Positions 48,101 through 60,100 of a stretch of 64,000 nucleotides of DNA are shown here, one piece after another. The DNA is taken from the NCBI GenBank assembly GCA_037903475.1, contig JBAJFG010000126.1:434001-498000 (forward strand), read 5' to 3'. Both the position numbers and the translations under genes were made by a program. Each line of letters starts with the position of its first letter. Position 1 is the first letter of the stretch. The stretch is from Ancylostoma caninum. Its lineage: Eukaryota > Nematoda > Chromadorea > Rhabditida > Ancylostomatidae. The notes beneath the pieces were generated by a model that did not search any database, had not been told where the DNA came from, and saw nothing but the letters and a program-made list of their open reading frames with translations.

Positions 48101-51100
48101 CCGTCTCAGTCCATAGCACACGAAAACGGGTACGTCTCACCTGGAAAGCAACATTGCAGAGCCCGCAGCGAAACCAAAGCGAATGACTGTTGTAGAAAAC
48201 TTCCTCTATGCACCCCTTTCATTTCGGATAGGATAAGCAGCGCAATAAATAAATATCTAGCTCGGGTACGACTGCAGGATGATGTGAGACCTTTCGACCG
48301 CTCCATGTACGAATAAATAAACATCTGGCCAATAAAAGGCGGGAAAGTTCAGTTAAACCACTCGGGAAACACCGAACGACGACAACGATGGTAGCGATTA
48401 CGAAGTAGCGTGTACAATTCTGGCTCACGAGCCAGAAATCTCGGTAAAGATAGCTCTCGAGGCATTCTGGATTTCAGCACGGAATCCAAGAATGAACAAC
48501 AGAAATTAGCACATATCGATTACTTGTGACTTTATGCCATTACTACCATTATGCGAACCAAAAGATTGCCCCAGATAGCACGAGCTGAGCAACGCTCACT
48601 CATCCGCTGGTGACACTCTGGTACTGTGGTGCGGATACATTCTCCGCCTCTCAGTGGCATATTTGCTCAGTTTGACTCCCACGTCTGATGTTTACCGTTA
48701 GCTGTTCGGGATGAGTGGAATGAACCTTCCAGAAGAGGTGTTTCATGGTGTGGTTCAGTGGCTTTTTATAATGATTGCAGATAAGAGCCGCTGAAAACAG
48801 TTTAACTTTCTACTAAAAAGAAGTTAAAAGAAGGGATCCCATGAGTCAGGAGCCTCACGCATAGATGGAAACAATAAATTCTTCAATATTCTTGAACTAA
48901 CGCAAGACAACATTTTTCTACAGTTGTTCAATTTAGAGCAGTAGAGAAACAGCTAGTTATAAATCGCTGTTCGATATAGCCAACATGAGAACCCCTTCCG
49001 AAATGGTTGTAGTAAAGTTTTTGTTAATTAGAAAAAGGACAACGAGAGGTTCACATTCTCACTCTTTATCGGAACTGCATAGATTTTCGAGCAAACAATT
49101 TTGTTGCAGCACGGCTTCAAATTGAACCCGTTTCAAAATGAACCTCGGAGTGAATGAGTTTTTCATCAATGAAGGGCGAAACTGGAATGTCAGGAAATAC
49201 TCGTAATGGATCCAAAAAACTGACTTCGTTACAAAACATCTCTAATCTACACGCTTACCATAAAACGAAAGTGTTACTGAAAAAGTAACAAAGAATTGTA
49301 GGCAGAGCCGCCCACAAAGCGTTTATCAGCGCCCTTATATGTTGTGTGGTATCGCAGCATGTACAGTACAAATAAACACAACTGTATGTGCCTCGAGGAA
49401 GCCACGGAGAGGTCACGGAAAACGGTGCTTTCCGAGACAGCCTCAATGAGGGTTCATGGCACCCCACTCCTAACGGTCCCAAGATATCGCCGAGGCATAC
49501 GACCATATAAGTCGAAGCCCTACAGGAAGTCGCAGATTCGGGACGAGTGTTCCCTGTGAGGGAGAGTTGTGATACCGTGATACAATATCCTACCACATTG
49601 TTATGTTTTCTAATAAATCATTTGTTCGTTACAGTATCTTCAGAGCCACGATCAAAGCAGTGCTTGACCCACAAGTGATCTACAATCAATTGGACCACCT
49701 ATAAAAAACCACCGCGCAGCCACTCAATACACTTCTACTACTTCTTCCTGATCTTCTACCTTCTCGCGATCAGAGTGCTCCTCTGATCGTGACTCTGCTG
49801 TTCTGATCCCTACAGTCCCTAAAAAATCTAATGCCCTAACTCGAGTCAAACCTCACACGAGAAGACCCTAACCGAAGTTCTCGCTAGTACCGGTGCATGT
49901 TTGTAACCGGAGAATACAGCAAATAAAGCTCCACCAAATAAGATCAAGCACGGCTAAAAACATGCCTCTACTACAGAGAAATAATCTAGGCAAACATTGC
50001 ACAATAATTTATGCAACACCCCCCCCCCTCTAGAGGCACGCACCTAGTATAAGTTGCACTTATGCGGATTCATCATTTGTAGGGGAGTTTCCTTGAGGTC
50101 GTTACCTGAGCAAGCCCTCTACCATCTTTCTATCATCGGCATCGAGAATTCCTCTGCAATCACTTGAAAGTCTAGCGTTGCTACGACACGTTGACCCGTA
50201 TTATCCCGCGAATCGGAGTAAAATGGACTATTGAAGCAAACGCAATCAATTTTGCACGAAAATACAACAAGGGCAAGTGAAATCTGCAAAATCTGCGTTC
50301 AGTGCTGTTGACTGCTGCCTTGCTATAGAGCAACCCAGCATCAGAAACAGCGCAATGTTGAAAGCAGAACCTGATGTGATTTTCGTGAATATCCTGAAAG
50401 AAGAATTTCAGTACTGAACTTTTTTTGTAAAGAAACGTAGAAAAAATCAGCCAGATTCAACGATTGTTATAGAGATCTTCTGCAGAAAGTGTTTTCCACA
50501 AAACTTGTGGTTTTGCCATACTGACAGCGAAAGCGATTAGCGATACAGCACTTAGCTTGATTTGCCGCAATAGAATAGTGTTGCTAGAAGAATTATACAC
50601 AGAGCAACGTGACAAGATGATCAAACTCCTAAAAAATCGCAGCGGCGAAGATCGGGCATCTATGAAGATTATGCGCGAAATCTTCTGATTTTGACTATTT
50701 ACATACGTTATTATATATGTATATTTTAGTGGGAAAATTCATGACTAACAATTGCAGAGAACGAATTATCACAAGAATTTTTCCTGATTTTCCCATTAAA
50801 ATAAGGCATATAAATATTCGAGGAGATTTGAAGCGCTTCATCGAGACCTACATTTAGGCGCTGTTATTTGCTATCATTCTGATTCTCATCTTCTCACTTT
50901 GCTCTGGGTATATTTCTTCTAAGAAAGAGATTCTATCGTTGCGATTCAAGCTAAATGTTGAATTGATGACGAGAATCGCACCGCGACTGATCCGCTATGA
51001 CTGTAATCACGACGAGAACACAATTTGTGTAGAAAACGAGTTTTGTAAGAAATTTTTCCTGTAGTCGTTCGACGAATATTTCGTACATTTCTTCACGGAA

Positions 51101-54100
51101 AGTGCTGCATGCGCGGATTTTTTTTTCAGGATAATCATGAAAATCACATCGAAATCGGCCTTCAGTATTGCGCTTATCCTGATGCAGGTTTATTTATGTC
51201 TTTTTCAATAACAATACTGCAATATATCGACTTAAAACCTTTGCAGAGTTCTCTTGCATTTGCTTATTGTGTTTGCTTCACATATCCATGTGAGTCTGAC
51301 GTGCGGAATAATGCGGGTCAATATAGCTTATCAACATTATACTTTCAGGTAATTGCGAAAAATGGGTCTGATCCTGTCAGGACCACAACAATGCACTCTT
51401 TGGTGTTTGATAAATCTTTGCATTCTGTCGTGGCAGATCTAACATATGAGCCATTATAGGCCGATACATTTGAGAGATGAGTTGGAAGCTTTGCGAATCG
51501 CGCGAATTGTACTTCATAAGTTAACAGTAGCTGTATACGTAAAAGTGAAAGTTTGTGTGTTTGTTTGTGTGTTTGTGTGTGTATGTCCCGAATAGAAATC
51601 AGTAAGGGTGAACCGATCGGGACCAAAATTTGTAAGGATGCCCTAACTGAGCCGACGGAGGTTATAGACTACTTTAAAGCTGAGACTATCGATTAGCTTA
51701 TCGATTATATCGATTTTATCGGTTTTTCACTATTCCCGTCCAAGGGTCGGTGAGGACATGTCTACTAGGGTTCTTCAATATGCTGAGACCGAATACGACC
51801 ACTACCTTGGATGACGGTTCCATCGCGCCAACTGACAGGGTGTGCGTATGTGGTTAAGCAGGGGCTTTTTATGAAATTCATACCATCAGCAGGGTTCCGT
51901 GGCGGGACCCATCACGGAACACTCGTCCGCGCTGTGGACACACATGAAATACCGCTATCATTTTCTGTATTTTTTGCATGTTTCACGCTATTTTATCGTT
52001 GTTAATGAGTTCGACGTTCTTAAAAAACCCCCGATACACCGCGAAATCTTCAATCCAAAAATTTCTCTGAGCGCTGCCTCTAATTTGGAAAGGTCTCAGG
52101 AGGCTTGGTAAGATCTTCAGTGTTTCCACACAAGTAAGGATAGGAATAAATGTGCTATTTGGAATAAAGCAAATCCACGACGTGAGTAAATTTGTTATAT
52201 ATTCTTCTAGAATTTAAACTAATAGTCTCACATATTCACCAAATTGTAGAGCTCGAATAAAATGGGCCTGAGTGCTGGATTTCTATTCAGAATAAAATTA
52301 TGTTGATCAGTAAAATTGTAATAAACTTAAACTTTGGATTCATGTTAGTGGAATGATAGTAATGTTAGTGGGCTGCCGTGAAGCCTCATTTGGAGTCCTT
52401 ACGTCATAAGTATGACTAAACGCAAGCTTCTGGAGCTCACATGGATACGTACCAAAGGTGTGGCTGAGTAGGTTGCACAAAATAGCTCGCTTCAGACTGC
52501 GATTGGTCCGTCTGTGTCTAACACACAGCCGTAGTGGACTCCATGACCATCAAACACATCAGTGTAAGACCATTTTGTACTAGCTCCGACCATGAGTTGA
52601 GCGTCAGACTCAAGCATCAATGGGTTCCACAATTGCTGTCTCTGTTTGTGGAGCGAGACCTTATTGCTCACCGGGCAAGAATGCTAGGGGAATCCAAGAA
52701 CTCGTGACGAAATGTTAACTTCATATGCAGTTTTTCATGCCGATCTGAAATCTCTTTTTCGATGCGGAGCCTTCTGTGAAGACTTATGTGGCATGATTCC
52801 AGCTTACCCGAGGCCCCAAGATTTGGCTTACCTGATATGTTCTGCCAAAAGATTGTGGGGATATATCTGGATCTAAGGAAATTTCGAAGGTATAAGTTAG
52901 CTCCAGTCAGCTGACAGGTTTGAAATTAAAATGAAATTGTTTCCGCACATATCTTCAGCAGTGTAACTAGAGAGAATATCCAGGTCTAGACGAGCTGAAA
53001 TTGTGCCAGGTAACTCTTTACAAAGAAGTCTGCAGCAGATAAGGAAAACGGGTTTGAGACCAGCATTAAAAACTGCGCTACAGATTTCGTTACAAAATGT
53101 CGAACTCCTCTAGTATCCTTCCCTGATTAGCTCAAGCCGTACTTTTCCTGTAACTCTGGTGTCGGAGTAGCTAATAAACATGAACCCAACTTCCTACGTC
53201 ATGACTTCGAGATCCTGTTGTTCTTATGTCGCGTTTAGTATTACATTGATAATGGAAGGTGTTGTGCCAGGCCGATAGTTGTGGCTTATGTGGCTTACAG
53301 CTCACGCTCGAAGATGGTAGTAGGATGTACTCAAATAAATGGTTATGGAGTATCGACCGCTCAGTATGACACCCGGGGGAGAACGTGCAGCAATTTTTCT
53401 TTGGAGGACCGAATTCGCAAAAAAAAATTCGCTATTTACTCGTCGGATGTCCTCCTCATCAGTGACAGGACATCCGACGGGTGTCTGTCGGTGCAACCTC
53501 CAGCTGTCGGGTCTACTATATATTCGGTATCTACATAACATTCAATTGCTACATTACCTTGAACGGTTTACCGCCTCATAGGGGCGCGGGGGTGACACTG
53601 GGTGTCGGACTTCGATGCACAGCGGGGGTACATCCTCCGGTAGGGTCTCCCAAGCTGAGAAGGGGTTCGGCTCTTCCAGGCAACTGGAAGCCTAGCTAAG
53701 AGTAAACCACTGTCAGGAGTGGTTTACTCTTAGCTAGGCTTCCAGGCAGTATCAGTCGCAAGGTGGCTTCCCTGATCCACTTAGGTCGGCGACTACCTGT
53801 GGTGACAGCTGAGCTCGCCGCGGCAGGGCTGCTCAGTATGGGGAAAACTTCTACTTGCTTGTCCAGCACATTTTCTGCCTCAGTACCCCACACACCGCAC
53901 TTTGCCGTCTCAGACGTCGGACGGTACGGCAACCAGTGGGAGGCGATCAAATCTCAAGTTGCGCAGGACGTCTTTGATTTCGGACCAAGACGACACGAGC
54001 ACGACACGCCACGGAGACTGTTTCATGCTCTGCACCTATAACGCCAGAACAGTCTCCACAGACGCCGATCTTCACGCTCTTCTCGAAGCTGCAGGGCGAA

Positions 54101-57100
54101 TCAAATTCCATATAATCGCTCTATAGGAGACCAAGAACAGGAAGAGCGACGTTCGACAGCTCCGCGACGGAACACTGGTCATCCGCGGAGAAAAGTTACC
54201 TTCAAGATATGTTGGACACGTTGGCTTTCTCGTGCACCCATCTGTCGTCCATCTCGTCGACTCACACGAGATCCTGTCACCTCGTCTAGCAATTCTACGA
54301 CTTAACCTTCCTCGTCACAAGTCCGTCAGTATCATCAACTTTTACTCACCTACGCCGGCAGCCGATGAGGCAGAGTTGCACAATTCCTACGAGAGGTTGG
54401 AAGAAGTCCTCCACAACGAAAAGTCCTTCTACAAATTCGTTGTTGGGGTTTTCAACGCCAGACTTGGGAAGGCTGAAGGAGACGAGTACAGGATAGGAAA
54501 GTTTGGATTTGGAGACCAGAACGAAAACGGTAGTCCTCTCACTGAGCTTCTGTCCTCTGCATGGAAATTCCATTTTCATGAAGAAGGAACACCGCCGGTG
54601 GACATGGGAATCACCCAACGGTACGATTCGTACGGAGATCGACCACATACTTACCAACCGAAGGTGGTGTCTGTTTGATGTTTCAGTAGTACCATCATTC
54701 TGCTGTGGATCCGATCACCGTCTCCTCCGGCAAAAATCCGATTCAGCTGCAAGATGGAAAAGAACATCTGCCACCGCGGAGGAAGAAAAGAAGCCGTATA
54801 TGACGATACCGCCCTTGCTGAGTCTCTTTCCGAGCACTACCGGCATAACATGGAAGACCCCACCGAGGACTACGAGATGCATCTAGAAAAACTAAGAATC
54901 TGTGCTGAACGCGCCTCAAAACCCCGAACAACAAACATGGAACGCATTTCGAAAGCCACCAAGGAACTGCTCGTTGAAAGAAGGGCCTTGAAGCTTGATC
55001 CGAATGCATCCCACATTGAGCAGTTGATAGCCAATGCCAGCTGCAGAAGAGCATTGCAGCAGGATCTGCAGAAGTTCAGGCGGAGGAAAGTTCTGGAAGC
55101 AGCAGAAGGGAGAAGAAGTCTGAAGAAGTGTCGAAAGGAGCTTCGCGATTGTAGTGTTTCGTTGACAGCCCTGAAGGGCGAAGATGGGAATGTCACGTTT
55201 TCCCATCATGAGATGGAATCAATCACGGAAAGATCCTATACGAACCTTTCCGTTCTTCCATAGTAGTGTCATGCCCAAATATACCCACTGGTGACAGACC
55301 ACCTCAGATTCTTCCTTTGAAGATTCGTTTTGCGATAAGAAGCATGAAACCCGGCACCGCCTCTGGACCGGACTATATCGGCTGATCTATTGCGAGCAGA
55401 AGGCGGTCATTTTTACGTCATTCTCGCAGCACATTTCTCATCTTATCTTCAGAAGGAAAGAATTCCAAACCAGTGGAGAACCTCACGCACCGTTCTCCTT
55501 CACAAGAAAGGAGACAGAGAGGATCTTCGGAACTATCGTCCAATATGTTTGCTGAGCGTGCTCTATGAGCTTTTTACGAAAATTATTCTCACACGCATAT
55601 CGAGGACCTTGGATGAAGCTCAACCCCAAGAACAGACTGGTTTCCGCAAGGGTTTCAGCTGCATGGACAACATCCGAACTATTTCGAGGGTCATAGAGGT
55701 CTGTCGGGAGTACGCCTTCCCCTCTTCCTTACCTTTTTTGACTACGAAAAACCGTTCGACAACGTGGAAACTAACGCTATATTGTCAGCACTAGTCGACC
55801 AGGGAGTAGACGCGTCATATGTGAGAACATTAGCCGACTGCTATATTGGATGCTCCACGACGATACAGCTCTTTCAGCTCCCCTTAACCATTCCGATTGC
55901 GAAAGGGGTACGACAGGGCGATACTGTATCGCCGAAACTGTTCACTGCCGCATTGCAGTGGGCAATGAGATCACTGGACTGGGAGGAGAAAGGCATCTGG
56001 GTTGGGACCGTTCCTCTTAGATCTTCGTTTTGCGGACGACATCGTCCTTTTCTCGAAAAGCACCAATGAAGCGAAGGCGATGCTTCGTGAGCTGAACGAA
56101 GTAGGGAAAAGAATCGGACTGCAAATAAATAGGGCGAAGACCCAGTTCATGAAGAATGCATACTGCGAAGGAGAGCGAATAGGACTGGATGGATTTGATA
56201 TAAAGGAGACGTCGTCCTATGTGTACCTTGGAAGATCAATGAATATGGAGAACAACCTCATAGAAGAGCTGGATAGAAGAAGAGGAGCGGCGTGGGCCGC
56301 GTTTGGCCCTCTGAGGGAAGCCACAGATCAACTGGCGAGCCCCGACTTCCGTGCTCATCTCTTCGACTCTACAGTTCTTCCTGCGCTCTGTTATGCTGCA
56401 GAGACGTGGGCGGACACTGCGGCCACGTCGAAGACGCTATGTAGCACACACAGAGCGCTCGAGTGTTGTCTTTTGAGGTACAACCGGCGTACCCAACATC
56501 AGGCCGGGCCTCGCAGCTCCGATTTGCGACAAATGTCTCGCCTTCGTGACTCAGCGGTATACATATCGAAGGCTAAACATAGATGGGCTGGTCATATAAT
56601 GAGAAGGGAAGACGATAGATGGACAAAAAGAACTTTGGGATGGATCCCAAGAGAAAAGAAACGATCTCGAGGGAGACCACCAATGAGATGAGCCGATGTG
56701 TTCAAAATACGGATGGACCAGCAGAACGCTCAGCTGGAAAGTAATCAGAACTTTCGCCAACGTCGTCTACGATGTTCCTGGATGACGGTAGCGCGAGAAC
56801 GAATCGAATGGAAGCGATGCTGGGGCCCGCACGACACGTGACGACGGGCCATCTAAGTATCTAAGTAAGTAAGTAAGTAAGTATCATTGACAACATTCTA
56901 ATCCACAGTACCCGACTGATCGACAAGGCAAGGATTTTTATTAATTTCCCATTTTGTAGCAGAACCTCAGATTACTTTGCTCGTAATCGGTATTACTTTC
57001 GAAATTTTGTTTGAAACTTCACTATGAAATCGGCTACCTTTCTAATTACTTCCGGCTGTAGATTATCGCTCGAAAATCAATGGCGGAACAACTGGGCCAG

Positions 57101-60100
57101 CTAAAAGGGAAGGATTTGTAGGGCTCGAAATTAGCAATCGTGACATGACCATAGCTGTCGCTGTCATAGCAGTTATCCCTGTTGAAAACTAGTAATTTTA
57201 GGGTTTTCTTAACCTTCTTCTGCATTTATCCAAGTGAAGATGAGTGGAGCTTGAACAACCCCAAATGTTTCCTTATAAACTAATTTTATTTCAAGAGTAT
57301 CACATAAAAAAGAGAGAGTCACCTGATGAAATAGTAGGCGATGCGTTCGAACACTTGGTAAACAGTTAAACCAACGAAGAATGTGAGAACCAGCGCCCAG
57401 ACTAACCTGAAATCTGAGAGGTTCAAAGATTCAGGACTTAGCAATGGCTTGCTGTATGATGATCGAAGCTTCACATTTGATAATTCGTAAAAATCTGTAG
57501 AAACCTCTCGTTGAACCTTTAAAGCAATTCTTACAAGAGGATGCATGTATTTCGTCAAGAATATGAAGGCTAATTCTTTCTGGCGACCTGGAGCTTGATT
57601 CGTTCACAATGCATTGCATAAAGTATCTTTCTGTTCCAAATGGAAAATTCCCCGTCAAAATTGTCAGTATTTTTTCACTCAGCAGAAGCTCCACCCGAAA
57701 ACGTAGCTTAAATTAGTGAATCAATGATTATACATAAAACCAACTTCTCCGCCATTTTTAGAACAAAAATCAGCTCATGTACATATTTGCCCCATTTGCA
57801 GATCAGACATTCTGACGTGCCAGGCAATTCAGGTCTTCACTGAAGCGTTCCCCTCCCAGCAGCAGCAGATTAGGTTGCCTCCAGATATCCTCTATCCCAT
57901 TGTTTGCTCAAGATGTCCTTGCAGACGTGCTTCATAGGAGAATTGCACAAATCCTAATCGATTAAGAGTGAAATTTCCACACGCACGTAGCTCCACTAAT
58001 TCTCTTTTTTGCCTATTAGTCAAATTTCATCCGTTGAAAAAGGTCAGTTCCTTTGTGGACTTGAGATGCACCAAAAATAAGGCGATTGCGCACAAATTGT
58101 TTTAGTGAACTTTTTTTGCATATCAACAACAAAGTAATGCGTAGATTAATGGGAATTGTCGCCCAAATTATCCAAATCCTCCCCTATCGAACCTTAGGTT
58201 GTCTCCTGAATGGATCAGTTAAAGGAAAAATGATCAGTCACAGTGTCGTGGTCACAAACTCTAATCGGTGAGCACGCTATCAAAAATGATATTAGGGCCA
58301 GAACAATAGCTCTTCTTGGTGCATATTGGATTGCTATTCACATTACTCATATTATATTGATCACTCATACTAATTTTTGTTCCTCATGAGACTGGTGCCA
58401 CTGGGTAAAACTAGAAGTGGGAGAAATATCATACTCTATATATATATTACAGAGTTTATGTGACTTTGTGCGTGCGTGTGCACACGGGCTACGATTGGTC
58501 AGCGATGGTGATTGATGGTGATTGTGAGATCCTATAAAAGGCTAATAACGGGTATGATGTGGTGGAGTAGGGTAGAGAGTTGTGTGAGCAGAAGGGCTCG
58601 CGATGTGCAACGGATCCGTCGCTGGAGAAGAGGTGCGCTGGCGTCCCAAAATTGGTGAAACACCTGGGGAGGATCCACTGTGTGATAAGGGTGCGCCGGC
58701 GTCCAAAAGTGGGGAAACGCCTGGAGTCGGGTCCAGCGGTGTGATAAGGGTGCGCCGGCGTCCAAAAGTGGGGAAACGCCTGGAGTCGGGTCCAGCGGTG
58801 TGATAAGGGTGCGCCGGCGTCCAAAAGTGGAGAAACGCCTGGAGTCGGGTCCAACGGTGTGATAAGGGTGCGCCGGCGTCCAAAAGTGGAGAAACGCCTG
58901 GAGTCGGGTCCAACGGTGTGATAAGGGTGCGCCGGCGTCCAAAAGTGGGGAAACGCCTGGAGTCGGGTCCAACGGTGTGATAAGGGTGCGCCGGCGTCCA
59001 AAAGTGGAGAAACGCCTGGAGTCGGGTCCAACGGTGTGATAGGGGTGCGCCGGCGTCCAAAAGTGGAGAAACGCCTGGAGTCGGGTCCAACGGTGTGATA
59101 AGGGTGCGCCGGCTCCAAAAGTGGGGAAACGCCTGGAGTCGGGTCCAACGGTGTGATAAGGGTGCGCCGGCGTCCAAAAGTGGAGAAACGCCTGGAGTCG
59201 GGTCCAACGGTGTGATAAGGGTGCGCCGGCGTCCACCTGGAGAAACAAAAGAAACGCCTGGAGTCGGGTCCAACGGTGTGATAAGGGTGCGCCGGCGTCC
59301 AAAAGTGGGGAAACGCCTGGAGTCGGGTCCAGCGGTGTGATAAGGGTGCGCCGGCGTCCAAAAGTGGAGAAACGCCTAGAGTCGGGTCCAACGGTGTGAT
59401 AAGGGTGCGCCGGCGTCCAAAAGTGGAGAAACGCCTGGAGTCGGCTCCAACGGTGTGATAAGGGTGCGCCGGCGTCCAAAAGTGGATAAACGCCTGGAGT
59501 CGGGTCCAACGGTGTGATAAGGGTGCGCCGGCGTCCAAAAGTGAAGAAACGCCTGGAGTCGGGTCCAACGGTGTGATAAGGGTGCGCCGGCGTCCAAAAG
59601 TGGAGAAACGCCTGGAGTCGGGTCCAACGGTGTGATAAGGGTGCGCCGGCGTCCAAAAGTGGGAAACGCCTGGAGTCGGGTCCAACGGTGTGATAAGGGT
59701 GCGCCGGCGTCCAAAAGTGGAGAAACGCCTGGAGTCGGGTCCAACGGTGTGATAAGGGTGCACCGGCGTCCAAAAGTGGAGAAACGCCTGGAGTCGGGTC
59801 CAACGGTGTGATAAGGGTGCGCCGGCGTCCAAAAGTGGATAAACGCCTGGAGTCGGGTCCAACGGTGTGATAAGGGTGCGTCGGCGTCCAAAAGTGGAGA
59901 AACGCCTAGAGTCGGGTCCAACGGTGTGATAAGGGTGCGCCGGCGTCCAAAAGTGAAGAAACGCCTGGAGTCGGGTCCAACGGTGTGATAAGGGTGCGCC
60001 GGCGTCCAAAAGTGGAGAAACGCCTGGAGTCGGGTCCAACGGTGTGATAAGGGTGCGCCGGCGTCCAAAAGTGGAGAAACGCCTGGAGTCGGGTCCAACG

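Larger units (their letters stand above)
43078..57322 (-). other. Giant second intron (14,245 bp) of the channel gene
   Basis: Donor at 57322 (AG/gtgact, minus sense) and acceptor at 43078 (atttcag/A). The join gives YYFIR then [12 protein letters not shown] in frame, matching the usual post-TM1 sequence. The intron holds MITE family A copy 3, two copies of another element, a TIR element with C-runs, a minisatellite, a Penelope-like RT fragment and an RTE LINE. Stretches at 48320-51825, 52084-53580 and 56884-57322 show no gene or clear repeat, apart from a GT-rich microsatellite at 51549-51590 and an LTR-like TATAAAAAA near 49700. Confidence 0.85.

Noticed and set aside
49590..49960. Possible LTR with TATAAAAAA and AATAAA
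   Set aside because: No matching ends, partner LTR or target duplication could be defined.
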